Of a stretch of DNA of 64,000 bases, positions 25,940-34,636 are shown piece after piece (the first letter of the stretch is position 1; every line of letters starts with the position of its first letter). This DNA is from Mesorhizobium sp. L-8-3 (GTDB taxonomy: Bacteria; Pseudomonadota; Alphaproteobacteria; Rhizobiales; Rhizobiaceae). The DNA lies in NCBI RefSeq assembly GCF_016756615.1, contig NZ_AP023262.1, positions 6,883,501 through 6,947,500 of the forward strand. Reading direction: 5' to 3'. Under the pieces are notes generated by a model. It was given only the letters and a program-made list of their open reading frames with translations. It did not search any database and had not been told where the DNA came from. The translations under genes and the position numbers were made by a program.

Positions 25940-26884
25940 ATGGCGCCGCGCAAGATCATCATCGACACGGATCCAGGCCAGGACGACGCCTTCGCGATCC
26001 TGTTCGCGCTGGGTTCGCCGGAGGAACTCGAGGTCGTCGCGCTGACGACGGTCGGCGGCAACGTCCCGCTCGCGCTCACCTCGCGCAATGCGCTGCAGAT
26101 CGCCGAGCTTGCCGGCCGCGCCGAAGTGCCTGTCTATGCAGGCTGCTCGCGCCCAATGGTGAAGCCGCTGAAGACGGCCGAATATGTGCACGGCCCGACC
26201 GGCATCGACGGCTGCACGCTGCCGGAGCCGTCACGGCAGCTCCAGCAACAGCATGCGGTCAACTATCTGGTCGAGACGCTGATGGCGGCTCCAGAAGGCG
26301 AGCTGACGGTCTGCACGCTGGGGCCGATGACCAATCTCGGCATGGCGATGGTCATGGAGCCGCGCATCATTCCGCGCATCCGCGAAGTGGCGCTGATGGG
26401 CGGCGGCTTTTTCGAAGGCGGCAATGCGACGCCCGCCGCCGAGTTCAACATCTGGGTCGACCCGCACGCGGCGGCCGTGGTGTTCGATTCGGGCGCGCCG
26501 GTCACCATGGCGTCGATCGACTGCACCTATACCGCGCAGATGACGCCCGAATGGCTGCAGTCGCTGCGCGCGCTCGGCTCGCGTTCGGCCGTCGAGGCAG
26601 CCAACATGGCGGACTTCTATCGCCAATACGGCTCCCATAAATTCCCCACCGAGGCCAGGCCGATCCACGACGCCTGCGTCACCGGCTATCTGCTGGCGCC
26701 GCATCTCTATGAGCAGCGCCGGTGCAACGTCACCATCGAGCTGATGTCGCCGGAAACGATCGGCATGACCATCGTCGACTGGTGGCATGTCACCGGCCGC
26801 AGGAAGAACTGCAAGGTGCTTCGCCGCATCGACGCCGACGGCTTCTTCGCGCTCATGCTCGAGCGTTTCGGGAACCTGCCATGA
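25940..26884 (+). CDS. Nucleoside hydrolase (inosine-uridine preferring family)
   Basis: Cleaves the N-glycosidic bond of nucleosides, or a related ribosyl compound, to base and sugar. The 314-residue protein opens with KIIIDTDPGQDDAFAILFAL, containing the calcium-binding Asp cluster of the family. It has LTVCTLGPMTNLGMAM near 115, EFNIWVDPHAAAVVF near 165 and PIHDACVTGYLL near 240, where the Asp completes the metal site. ATG 25940 was chosen because GGAGG lies ten bases upstream and the Asp motif follows at once. It is the first gene of a forward run with the TetR regulator, the aminotransferase and the ABC transporter. Confidence 0.93.
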   Translation: MAPRKIIIDTDPGQDDAFAILFALGSPEELEVVALTTVGGNVPLALTSRNALQIAELAGRAEVPVYAGCSRPMVKPLKTAEYVHGPTGIDGCTLPEPSRQLQQQHAVNYLVETLMAAPEGELTVCTLGPMTNLGMAMVMEPRIIPRIREVALMGGGFFEGGNATPAAEFNIWVDPHAAAVVFDSGAPVTMASIDCTYTAQMTPEWLQSLRALGSRSAVEAANMADFYRQYGSHKFPTEARPIHDACVTGYLLAPHLYEQRRCNVTIELMSPETIGMTIVDWWHVTGRRKNCKVLRRIDADGFFALMLERFGNLP

Positions 26885-26901
26885 GAGCGGGCTGAGGAGC
26901 G

Positions 26902-27516
26902 ATGGCGGTCGCATCCACCTTCGAGCCGCGAAAGCCGAAGCGCCGTTCCGCCGAGGCGCGCAAGACGTTGTCGCGCGACGACTGGATCGCCGCCGCCACC
27001 GTCGCGCTGGAGCGCAAGGGCATCGCCAATGTCAAGATCGACCGGCTCTCCAAGCAGCTCAAGGTGACGCGCGGCAGCTTCTATTTCCACTTCAGGAACC
27101 TGAAGGACCTGCTGGCGAGCCTGCTGGAGGAATGGCGCCTGCGCAACTGCCGGCCGTTCCAGGCGCTGGGCGACAGCCAAGTGACCGACGGGCCGGCCTT
27201 CTTCGACGACGTGACCGGCGTGTGGATCAGGGAGGATCCCTTCAGCCCGAAGCTCGATCTCGCGATCCGCGACTGGTCGCGCAGTTCCACCGCCATCGCA
27301 CGCGAGGTCCGCGATCAGGACGGCTTCCGTATGGCCCTGCTCGTCAAGGCCTTCGCGGCAATGGGCTACGACGCCGACGAGGCGCTGATCCGGGCCCGCA
27401 TCACCTACTTCCAGCAGATCGGCTACTACGCGACCTACTTCAAGGAACCTCCCGCGGAGCGTAAGCGCTTCCGGCCGATCTATTCGAAGATCCTTATCGG
27501 CGCCGTCGAGAACTGA
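26902..27516 (+). CDS. TetR-family transcriptional regulator
   Basis: A 204-residue regulator. The helix-turn-helix lies at about residues 30-75 (LSRDDWIAAATVALERKGIANVKIDRL, then LKVTRGSFYFHFRNLKDLL, here in two parts), with the rest a helical ligand domain. It starts 17 bases after the nucleoside hydrolase gene with GAGGAG in front, so they are co-transcribed. The likely operator is the palindrome at 25867-25880, which would make it autoregulatory and place the DadA-like gene under the same control. Confidence 0.88.
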   Translation: MAVASTFEPRKPKRRSAEARKTLSRDDWIAAATVALERKGIANVKIDRLSKQLKVTRGSFYFHFRNLKDLLASLLEEWRLRNCRPFQALGDSQVTDGPAFFDDVTGVWIREDPFSPKLDLAIRDWSRSSTAIAREVRDQDGFRMALLVKAFAAMGYDADEALIRARITYFQQIGYYATYFKEPPAERKRFRPIYSKILIGAVEN

Positions 27517-27540
27517 CGGCACCAGAACCAAGAGGAAGAA

Positions 27541-28653
27541 ATGTCCCTGCCGGTCCCCTATCTTTCCGCCCGCACCTTGACCGTGGTGAAGCCGGTCGAC
27601 ACGTCGGGGGCCGAGCGTGTCGTCAATCTCGGGCTGAACGAAAGCTGGATCGGTCCGGCTCCGGGCGTCGTCGATGCCATTCGCGACAGTGCTGTCAGCG
27701 TTCACCGTTACGCCGACCCCGGCTGCGGGGTCATGCGCGCCACGATCGGGCGGGAGTTCGGGCTCGACCCGGCCCGCATCGTCTGCGGCAACGGCTCCGA
27801 GGAACTGCTCGACGCGGTTGGCCGCGTCTATGCCCGCGCCGGCGACGAGATCCTGTTCCCGGCCTATTCCTTCCTGCAATTCGCGATCGTCGCCTATCGC
27901 CTCGGCGCCACGGCGGTGGAGGCGCCACTCGGCCCCGGCTTCGTCGTCGATGTCGACGCGCTGCTGGCATCGGTCACGCCCCGCACGCGTGTCGTCTTCC
28001 TCGCCAATCCCAACAATCCGACCGGCACGGCCGTACCGATGGAAGAGGTGGCGCGGCTTGCCCGCGAACTGCCCTCCCACATCGTGCTGGTGCTGGACTG
28101 CGCCTATGCGGAATATGTCGACCCCTCGGAAGCGGCCGTTGCCTTCGCCATCGCCGACCGCCATCCCAATGTCGTCGTGACGAGGACCTTCTCGAAAGCC
28201 TATGGCATGGCCTCGGCCCGCGCGGGCTGGGCCTATGCCCACGCCGACGTCGCCGTTGCCCTCAACAATGTCCGCGGCATCGGCAATGTGAACGGCATGG
28301 CGCAGGCGGCGGCAACCGTCGCGATCGGCGAGCAGGGCTTCATCGGCGAGGTGCGCAGGCGCACGGCCGAGGGCCGTTTGCGTCTCGAAACGCAACTGCG
28401 CGGGCTCGGCTTCGAGGTCGTCGACAGCGCCGCGAACTTTGCCTTCGCGCGCCTGCCCGCGGCCGAACCCGGCTGGGCCCAGGCGACGGTGGCGCGGCTC
28501 GCCAGGCAGGGTTTCGTCATCCGCTCGAACGAGGACTACGGCCTGCCGGAATGGCTGCGCATCTCGATCGCCGACCGGACCGATCTCGACCGGGCTGTCG
28601 CGCTGCTGGCCGTCGAGGTCGCCGCTGCCGCGCCGGTCGCGCGACGGGCTTAG
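27541..28653 (+). CDS. HisC-like PLP-dependent aminotransferase
   Basis: A 370-residue fold-type I aminotransferase resembling histidinol-phosphate aminotransferase. Visible features are GLNESWIGPAPGV near residue 30, GNGSEELLD near 82, FLANPNNPTGTAV near 152, LDCAYAEYVD near 185, and the PLP-lysine segment TRTFSKAYGMASARAGWA near 218. True hisC genes normally lie in biosynthetic operons. Here the context is a transporter and oxidase island, so a catabolic role on an imported amino acid is more likely. It is 24 bases after the TetR gene. Confidence 0.85.
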   Translation: MSLPVPYLSARTLTVVKPVDTSGAERVVNLGLNESWIGPAPGVVDAIRDSAVSVHRYADPGCGVMRATIGREFGLDPARIVCGNGSEELLDAVGRVYARAGDEILFPAYSFLQFAIVAYRLGATAVEAPLGPGFVVDVDALLASVTPRTRVVFLANPNNPTGTAVPMEEVARLARELPSHIVLVLDCAYAEYVDPSEAAVAFAIADRHPNVVVTRTFSKAYGMASARAGWAYAHADVAVALNNVRGIGNVNGMAQAAATVAIGEQGFIGEVRRRTAEGRLRLETQLRGLGFEVVDSAANFAFARLPAAEPGWAQATVARLARQGFVIRSNEDYGLPEWLRISIADRTDLDRAVALLAVEVAAAAPVARRA

Positions 28654-28820
28654 GTTGACAAGGAATGAGGGCTAAAAAATAATACATTTAAATATCAGAA
28701 TTCATCGGCGCGCGCATTGCCGGGCAGAACGGATCGTCGGAACGGCGCACCGGGGAATAATGCAGGCCACAGCGCCGGGGCGACGGCTTCCGGCATCATC
28801 GAAACAATGAGGAGGATTAC

Positions 28821-29678
28821 ATGAAGAAGCATAGATCACTGCGCAGCGTCGCGCTCGCCGTCGCGGCTTTCGCCGGAAGCGTCGGCATGGCCGCTGCCGC
28901 CGAGTTGCCGAAGTCGGCCGAAGTGAAGGACACCGGCAAGCTGGTCATCGCCAACACGCTGGAATACGCGCCCTTCGAATTCATCGACGAGAAGGGCGAG
29001 CAGGTCGGCATCAACATCGAGCTGGCCCAGGAAACCGCCAAGATGCTCGGGGCCGAGCTCGAGGTGACGCGCATCCCCTTCCCTTCGATGATCCCCGGCC
29101 TCGCCGCGGGCCGCTTCAAGATCGCCTGGGAGACCTTCGCGGCGACCGAGGACCGGCTGAAGCAGGTCGATTTCGTCATGTTCATCAAGTCCGGCATCGT
29201 GGCTTCGACCACGCCCGACAAGGCGCCGAGCTTCCAGGGCGAGAACAATCTGTGCGGCAAGCGTCTCGGCGTCATCGGCGGCGCGGTGTCGGATTTCATT
29301 GCCGACCGGCTCAACGAGGAATGCAAGACGAAGGGCCTGCCCGAACTCACCAAGAGTGTCTTCCCCGAAGGCAAGGACATCATCCAGGCCGTGCTCTCCG
29401 ACCGCATCGATGCGCGCCTCGACGACGCCACGGCCTCCGGCTATTTCGAGGTGACCAGCAAGGGCCAGCTCGTCGTCGTGCCGGGTCTCTATGACGTCGC
29501 GCCGCTCGGCATCGCCGTTCCGAAGGGCGACAAGGACACGGCCGAGATGCTTCGCGCCGCGCTGGAGGAGATGATCAAGAACGGCACCTACGGGACGATC
29601 ATGTCCAAATACGGCATGACCAGCGCGATGATCGAGGAAGCCTACGTCGTCGACAGCGCCGACAAGATCCGCAAATAG
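28821..29678 (+). CDS. Amino acid ABC transporter substrate-binding protein
   Basis: A 285-residue periplasmic binding protein of the SBP_bac_3 family. A signal peptide covers residues 1-26 (basic MKKHRS, hydrophobic core, GMAAAAE cleavage). The mature protein shows LVIANTLEYAPFEFIDEKGEQVGINIELA and AAGRFKIAWETFAATEDRLKQVDFVMF, the ligand-contact regions of polar amino acid binders. AGGAGG lies eight bases before the start. The preceding 167-base gap includes an A/T-rich stretch (28674-28698) that probably holds the promoter. A strong hairpin follows the gene, before the permease. Confidence 0.9.
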   Translation: MKKHRSLRSVALAVAAFAGSVGMAAAAELPKSAEVKDTGKLVIANTLEYAPFEFIDEKGEQVGINIELAQETAKMLGAELEVTRIPFPSMIPGLAAGRFKIAWETFAATEDRLKQVDFVMFIKSGIVASTTPDKAPSFQGENNLCGKRLGVIGGAVSDFIADRLNEECKTKGLPELTKSVFPEGKDIIQAVLSDRIDARLDDATASGYFEVTSKGQLVVVPGLYDVAPLGIAVPKGDKDTAEMLRAALEEMIKNGTYGTIMSKYGMTSAMIEEAYVVDSADKIRK

Positions 29679-29689
29679 TGTGACATACG

Positions 29690-29718
29690 GCCCGGGCGGA
29701 GGCTTCTCCGGCCCGGGC
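29690..29718 (+). terminator. Attenuator-like hairpin between binding protein and permease genes
   Basis: GCCCGGGC-GGAG and CTCC-G-GCCCGGGC form a 12-base-pair stem with one bulged G and a GCTT loop, followed by TCTTTCG. It starts 11 bases after the binding-protein stop. Such hairpins often leave the binding-protein transcript more abundant than the downstream membrane components. Confidence 0.6.
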
Positions 29719-29736
29719 TCTTTCGAGGACGGTTGC

Positions 29737-30657
29737 ATGACCCAGGCGCAACCCCAGGCATCGGTCGAGGATCTCGTCGTCGTTCCGGTGCGCCACTACG
29801 GACTTTGGATCGGAACCGCGGTCACGCTCGTGGTGCTGTTCGTCATCGTCGCGGCGCTGGCGACGAACCCGGCCTTCGACTGGCCGACCGTCGGCAAGTA
29901 TCTTTTCCATCCGTCCATCATGCGCGGGCTGGGGCAGACGATCCTGCTCACCGTCATCATCATGGCGCTGTCGATCGTCATCGGCGCCGTCGTCGCCATC
30001 ATGCGGCTTTCGCCGAGCCGCATCCTCAACAGCTTCGCCGCCGGCTACATCTGGTTCTTCCGCGGCGCGCCTGCGCTCATCCAGCTGATCTTCTGGTTCA
30101 ACCTGTCGCTCGTCGTGCGGGAATTCTCGCTCACCCTGCCCTTTCTCGGCACTCTCTTCTCGGTCAAGACCAACGACTTCATGACGCCCTTCGTCTCGGC
30201 GGTGATTGCGCTTTCGCTGCATGAGGCTGGCTACATGGCCGAGATCGTGCGTGCCGGCATCAATTCTGTGCCGAGCGGCCAGACGGAAGCGGCGGGCAGC
30301 CTCGGCATGACACGCGGGCTCATCCTGCGCCGCATCACGCTCCCGCAGGCCATGCGCTTCATCGTTCCGCCGACCGGAAACGAGACCATCAATCTCCTGA
30401 AGACGACCTCGCTCGTCACCATCATCGCGGTGGATGACCTGCTCTATTCGGCCCAGAGCATCTATGCTCGCACCTTCGAGACCATACCGCTGCTGATCGT
30501 CGTCGCCTTCTGGTACCTCTTCGTGGTCACCCTCCTGTCGATCGGCCAGCATTTCATCGAGCAGTACTACGGAAGGAGCGACCAGCAGCAGGGACGGCCG
30601 ATGAACCGCATCCTGCAGCGCGCCTTCCGTTTCCGCCGCGAGGCTCGACCGGCATGA
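29737..30657 (+). CDS. Amino acid ABC transporter permease
   Basis: A 306-residue inner-membrane subunit of the HisM/GlnP type with about five or six helices. The EAA loop that contacts the ATPase is near residue 210 (EAAGSLGMTRGLILRRITLPQAMRFIVPP). Only one permease gene is present, so it may work as a homodimer. ATG 29737 follows the hairpin after the binding-protein gene; the in-frame extension upstream lies inside that hairpin. It overlaps the ATPase gene by four bases (30654-30657). Confidence 0.9.
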   Translation: MTQAQPQASVEDLVVVPVRHYGLWIGTAVTLVVLFVIVAALATNPAFDWPTVGKYLFHPSIMRGLGQTILLTVIIMALSIVIGAVVAIMRLSPSRILNSFAAGYIWFFRGAPALIQLIFWFNLSLVVREFSLTLPFLGTLFSVKTNDFMTPFVSAVIALSLHEAGYMAEIVRAGINSVPSGQTEAAGSLGMTRGLILRRITLPQAMRFIVPPTGNETINLLKTTSLVTIIAVDDLLYSAQSIYARTFETIPLLIVVAFWYLFVVTLLSIGQHFIEQYYGRSDQQQGRPMNRILQRAFRFRREARPA

Positions 30658-31457
30658 GCTCGAAAGCCGAAAACCAGGCGCGCTTCGGCGTCCCTGAAAA
30701 CTCCATGGTCTTCGCGAGCGGCGTGCGCAAATCCTTCGGAACGCTCGAGGTGCTCAAAGGCATCGATCTCAACGTGCCGGCCGGCTCCGTGGCCTGCATC
30801 ATCGGGCCTTCGGGCTCGGGCAAGAGCACCTTCCTGCGCTGCATCAACCACCTCGAGGAAGTGAGCGGCGGGGTGCTGCTGGTCGACGGCGAATTCGTCG
30901 GCTACGACCTTCGCGACGGCAAGCTCTACGAGGTCAAGAACAGCCTGCTTTGCCGACGCCGCGCCGACATCGGCATGGTGTTCCAGTCGTTCAACCTGTT
31001 CTCCCACATGACGGCGCTGGAGAACCTTATCGAGGCGCCCATCATGGTGAAGGGCATGCCGCGTGGAGAGGCCGTCGATAAGGCACGCGCCCTGCTCCAA
31101 CGCGTGGGCCTGGCTGATAAGGCCGGCTTCTATCCGCGGCAGCTTTCCGGCGGACAGCAGCAGCGCGTCGCGATCGCCCGCGCGCTCGCCATGAACCCCA
31201 AGGTGCTGCTCTTCGACGAGCCGACCTCGGCACTCGACCCCGAACTGGTTGGCGAGGTCCTCCTGGTGATGCGCGACCTCGCCGAGAGCGGCATGACCAT
31301 GGTGGTCGTCACCCACGAGATCGGCTTCGCCCGAGAGGTCGGCGACCAGCTCATCTTCATGGACAAGGGCGTCGTCGAGGAGCGCGGTGCACCCAAGGAG
31401 ATGATCGCCAACCCGCAATCGCCGCGCACACGGGAGTTTTTGTCGCGGGTGCTGTGA
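30654..31457 (+). CDS. Amino acid ABC transporter ATP-binding protein
   Basis: A 267-residue ATPase of the GlnQ/HisP type. Walker A is GPSGSGKSTFLRC near residue 53, the signature is LSGGQQQRVAIARALAMNPKVLLFDEPTSALDPE near 165-198 with Walker B inside it, and the switch His is in VVTHEIGFA near 222. It overlaps the permease gene and ends the forward island; a mosaic repeat follows. Confidence 0.94.
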   Translation: MSSKAENQARFGVPENSMVFASGVRKSFGTLEVLKGIDLNVPAGSVACIIGPSGSGKSTFLRCINHLEEVSGGVLLVDGEFVGYDLRDGKLYEVKNSLLCRRRADIGMVFQSFNLFSHMTALENLIEAPIMVKGMPRGEAVDKARALLQRVGLADKAGFYPRQLSGGQQQRVAIARALAMNPKVLLFDEPTSALDPELVGEVLLVMRDLAESGMTMVVVTHEIGFAREVGDQLIFMDKGVVEERGAPKEMIANPQSPRTREFLSRVL

Positions 31458-31488
31458 GGGGCAGGATTTCGACGCTCGGCGCCTAGGC

Positions 31489-31674
31489 ACCCCTCATCCG
31501 ACCTCGCCCTTACGGGCGAGGCCACCTTCTCCCACAAGGGGAGAAGGCCGGAGCCTGGTTTGGCCGGCTCTGCAAATCACCAGCGTTGAAGATTGGCCGA
31601 AGCGCTGCTGCAGCGCGTTCCCTTCTCCCCTTGTGGGAGAAGGTGGCCGCGCGAAGCGCGGTCGGATGAGGGGT
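31489..31674. repeat. RIME-like palindromic mosaic element, copy 1
   Basis: Two outer arms (about 31489-31546 and 31620-31674) are inverted copies of each other. They run from ACCCCTCATCCGACC through a GC hairpin to CCACCTTCTCCC and ACAAGGGGAGAAGG. About 70 unrelated bases separate them. The same arms recur at 38344-38553. It matches the style of rhizobial intergenic mosaic elements known from the literature. It separates two convergent ABC transporter operons and could act as a bidirectional terminator. Confidence 0.8.
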
Positions 31675-31718
31675 ACTCCCACGCTCCAAGTCCCTCAACC
31701 GAGCAGAACCTGCTTCCC

Positions 31719-32525
31719 TCAGAACCGCAGCGACCTCAAACCCACCGTGCGGTCGATGACAAATATCGCAGCGAAAGTGAGGAAGATGCTGAGCGAGGCG
31801 ATCGCCGCCGCCGTCGGATCGAAGTTGAAGCGCAGATAGTCGAACAATTCCAGCGGCAGCGTGTTCGTGCCGAGCGACTTCAACAGCAGCGAGATGTTGA
31901 AGATGTCGAAGGAGATGACGAAGGCGAACAGGCAGCCGGTGATGATGCCGGGCTTGATCGCCGGCAGCGTCACACGCCTGAACGTCATCCACGCGCCGGC
32001 GCCGAGGCTGCGTGCGGCCTCTTCTTGCGACCGGTCGAAATTGAACAGCGCCGACGAGACATTCAGGAACACATAGGGAAAGGTGACCACGATGTGGCCG
32101 ACCTGGATGCCGATCGAATAGTCCGTGCCCAGCCCGATCTCGTAGAAATAGAACAGGAGCGCGATCGCGGTCAGGATCTCGGGGACCAGCAACGGGCTGG
32201 TCATGACCACGCGGATCTGGTCGCGCCAGGCGCCTGCGTGCCGCGCGACATGGATGGCGGCAATCGTTCCGATGACACCGTTGACGAGCATCGAGATCGC
32301 CGCGATCCGCACCGAATAGAGTGTGGCGTCGAGGAACCGCGCATTGGAGAACAGCGCCTCGAACCAGCGCAGCGAGAAGCCTTCCAGCGGAAAGGCCAGG
32401 AACTCGCCCGAATTGAAGGAAAGAAGCACGACGAGCACGATCGGGAACATCAGGAAGATGTAGATCGCCGCCACGAGCACCGTGAACGCCCGGTCGAGCA
32501 CGGTCTTTTCAGTACCGCTCCTCAT
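31719..32525 (-). CDS. ABC transporter permease, PotC-like
   Basis: A 268-residue inner-membrane permease with six predicted helices of the spermidine/putrescine (PotC) and 2-aminoethylphosphonate-like group. The EAA loop is near residue 172 (EEAARSLGAGAWMTFRRVTLPAIKPGI). ATG 32525 overlaps the stop of the upstream permease by four bases. It is the last gene of a four-gene minus-strand operon. The frame stays open past the start in antisense to the next gene, which was discarded. Confidence 0.9.
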   Translation of the reverse strand: MRSGTEKTVLDRAFTVLVAAIYIFLMFPIVLVVLLSFNSGEFLAFPLEGFSLRWFEALFSNARFLDATLYSVRIAAISMLVNGVIGTIAAIHVARHAGAWRDQIRVVMTSPLLVPEILTAIALLFYFYEIGLGTDYSIGIQVGHIVVTFPYVFLNVSSALFNFDRSQEEAARSLGAGAWMTFRRVTLPAIKPGIITGCLFAFVISFDIFNISLLLKSLGTNTLPLELFDYLRFNFDPTAAAIASLSIFLTFAAIFVIDRTVGLRSLRF

Positions 32526-33403
32526 GGCAGCCTCCGCATCGCCCGCGCCGTCAGCTTGAGATAGAGGCCGACGAAGATGACCGCGACCGCCGCCATGATG
32601 ATGGCGAGTGCGGCGCCCGCCGGCCAGCGGAAGTTGTCGACCAGATACTGCACGACGAGCACCGACATGGTCCGGCCGCTGGTGCCGCCGAGCATGGCCG
32701 GGGTGACATAGGCGCTGATCGACAGCACGAATACCAGGATGGTGCCGGCCTGAATGCCCGGCAGGCTGAGCGGCAGCGTGACCTTCAGGAAGGTGCGCAG
32801 GCGCGAGGCGCCGAGCGACCGCGAGGCCATGGCCAGATCGGGGCTGATGGCCTGCAGATTGCCCAGCAGCGGCAGGATGACGAAAGGCAGGAAGACATGC
32901 GTGAGAGCGATCGTCACGCCAAGCGTGTTGTTCATCAGTTGCAGGGGAAAGTCGACGAGGCCGACCGCCTTCAGCGCCTGGTTGGCGACGCCGTTGTTCG
33001 ACAGGATGATCATCCAGGCGAAAGTGCGCACCACCAGCCCGACCAGCAGCGGCGAAAGCACGAAGATGTAGAGAAGGCTGGTCCAGCGCGAGCGCGAATT
33101 GGCGAGATGATAAGCGACGGGATAGCCGAGCAGCAGGGCAAGAACGGTGACCGTGATGCCGATCATGACGGTGCGGCCGAGGATGCCCCAGATATAGGGG
33201 TCGGCGAGCGCCGACGTGTAATGGGCGAGCGTGAAGCCGTCGCCATAGACGGCCCGGGTCGAGGCCTCGCGCAGGCTCATCGTGATGATGGAAAGATAGG
33301 GCAGCGCGAAAAAGCCGACGAGCAGCACCAGAGCGGGCACGATCATCCATGCCGAGCCGGCGCCGAGCGCCCGTCGGTCGGCGCGTGGCACGGCCCCGCT
33401 CAT
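32522..33403 (-). CDS. ABC transporter permease, PotB-like
   Basis: A 293-residue permease with six predicted helices. The coupling loop is near residue 195 (MASRSLGASRLRTFLKVTLPLSLPGI). ATG 33403 (MSGAVPRAD) was preferred over two in-frame upstream ATGs because it overlaps the ATPase stop as ATGA (33400-33403). It forms the permease pair with the downstream PotC-like gene, so the importer is heterodimeric in the membrane, unlike the single-permease system at 29737. Confidence 0.9.
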   Translation of the reverse strand: MSGAVPRADRRALGAGSAWMIVPALVLLVGFFALPYLSIITMSLREASTRAVYGDGFTLAHYTSALADPYIWGILGRTVMIGITVTVLALLLGYPVAYHLANSRSRWTSLLYIFVLSPLLVGLVVRTFAWMIILSNNGVANQALKAVGLVDFPLQLMNNTLGVTIALTHVFLPFVILPLLGNLQAISPDLAMASRSLGASRLRTFLKVTLPLSLPGIQAGTILVFVLSISAYVTPAMLGGTSGRTMSVLVVQYLVDNFRWPAGAALAIIMAAVAVIFVGLYLKLTARAMRRLP

Positions 33404-34482
33404 GACGCGAGCAGCCATGTGTCGCCGGCGGCAAAGCTCAGCGCTACCCATTGGCCGGCCGCGACGGCATCACGGCCGCTCACGTCGACCACGACCTGGT
33501 CTCCGCCGTTCAGTTCGACCTTCAGCTGGTTGGCGCTGCCCTGATAGACGCTGCTGACGACGGCGCCGCGCAGGACGTTGTCCGCGGCGCCGCCTTCGGC
33601 CGGCGCGGCGTCGCCGTTCGTCGTGCGGATATTCTCGGGCCGTATCATGACGCTGACCTCGACGCCGCGGGCGAGCCCGGACGGCCCCGTCGCGCCGATG
33701 CCGCCGCATGATGTCTCGATCCTGTAAATGCCGTCGCCTGTTGCCTCCACGACGTGTCCGCGCAGCGTGTTGGAGCGCCCGATGAAATCGGCGACCGAAC
33801 GCGAGGCGGGGCGCTCATAGACGTCGCGCGGCGTGCCGAACTGCGAGATGGAACCGGCGCTCATCACCACGATCTTGTCCGACATGACGATCGCCTCGGA
33901 CTGGTCGTGGGTGACATAGATGGCGGTGATGCCGACGCGCCGCTGCAGGTCGCGGATGAAGAAACGCATCTCGTCGCGAAGCGTGGCGTCAAGATTGGCG
34001 AGCGGTTCGTCGAGCAGCAGCACCGACGGCTCTATCACCAGGGCGCGGGCAAGCGCGACACGCTGTTGCTGGCCGCCGGAAAGCTCACGCGGAAAGCGTT
34101 TCTCGTAACCCTCGAGCCGCACCATGGAGAGAACGTCACCGATGCGCCGGCGGCGCTCGGCCGGCTCGACCTTGCGTACCTCGAGGCCGAAGCCGAGATT
34201 TTCCGCCACGGTCATATGAGGAAACAGCGCATAGGACTGGAACACCATGCCGATGTCCCGCTGTTCGGGCAGCGCGCGCGTGACGTCGCGCTCGCCGAAG
34301 AGGATACGGCCGCTGTCCGGACGCTCGAAGCCGGCGATGCAGCGCAGCGTGGTGGTCTTGCCGCAGCCGCTCGGACCCAGCAGCGAGACGAACTCGCCCT
34401 GGGCGATCGGGATCGTTATGTCCTTGAGGATGTGAAGGTCGCCGTATCGCTTGTTGATACGGTCAATGGTCAGCGCGGTCAT
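33400..34482 (-). CDS. ABC transporter ATP-binding protein, PotA-like
   Basis: A 360-residue ATPase. Walker A is GPSGCGKTTTLRC near residue 38, the signature is LSGGQQQRVALARALVIEPSVLLLDEPLANLDATLRDEM (about 135-173, read in two parts), and the switch His is in YVTHDQSEA. The last 120 residues form the TOBE regulatory domain typical of Pot/Fbp ATPases (IRPENIRTTNG near 285). ATG 34482 starts the conserved domain; the long open extension upstream covers an intergenic repeat and hairpin and was discarded. Confidence 0.93.
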   Translation of the reverse strand: MTALTIDRINKRYGDLHILKDITIPIAQGEFVSLLGPSGCGKTTTLRCIAGFERPDSGRILFGERDVTRALPEQRDIGMVFQSYALFPHMTVAENLGFGLEVRKVEPAERRRRIGDVLSMVRLEGYEKRFPRELSGGQQQRVALARALVIEPSVLLLDEPLANLDATLRDEMRFFIRDLQRRVGITAIYVTHDQSEAIVMSDKIVVMSAGSISQFGTPRDVYERPASRSVADFIGRSNTLRGHVVEATGDGIYRIETSCGGIGATGPSGLARGVEVSVMIRPENIRTTNGDAAPAEGGAADNVLRGAVVSSVYQGSANQLKVELNGGDQVVVDVSGRDAVAAGQWVALSFAAGDTWLLAS

Positions 34483-34539
34483 CGCTCCCCTCTGGAATGC
34501 GCCAATGAGATCGGCGCTGCCGCTTTGGCTGTTTTGCTC

Positions 34540-34589
34540 GAGCATCGGATTTTGCCCGAAACCGGCACCCACTCTCGGGGCAGATGCTC
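34540..34589. repeat. Palindromic intergenic repeat
   Basis: GAGCATC and GATGCTC form the arms around CCCGAAACCGG...CCACTCTCGGGG. It has the same plan as the element at 8483-8527 and a core related to 24381-24425. It lies between the binding-protein and ATPase genes of the Pot-like operon. Confidence 0.6.
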
Positions 34590-34595
34590 CAACCA

Positions 34596-34623
34596 ATGCG
34601 GGGAGACGGACGTCTCCCCGCAT
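34596..34623 (-). terminator. Attenuator-like hairpin after the binding-protein gene
   Basis: ATGCGGGGAGAC and GTCTCCCCGCAT form a perfect 12-base-pair stem with a 4-base loop, 13 bases beyond the binding-protein stop on the minus strand. There is no T run. Its position before the ATPase and permease genes mirrors the hairpin at 29690-29718. Confidence 0.6.
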
Positions 34624-34636
34624 TCGCATATGGCCG

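Noticed and set aside
26707..28395. A 562-codon frame antisense to the TetR and aminotransferase genes
   Set aside because: Biased composition typical of antisense frames in high-GC DNA; both plus-strand genes have clear family motifs.
31719..33434. A possible 571-residue double permease
   Set aside because: The N-terminal half is an out-of-frame reading of the PotB-like gene; two separate permeases with an ATGA overlap fit better.
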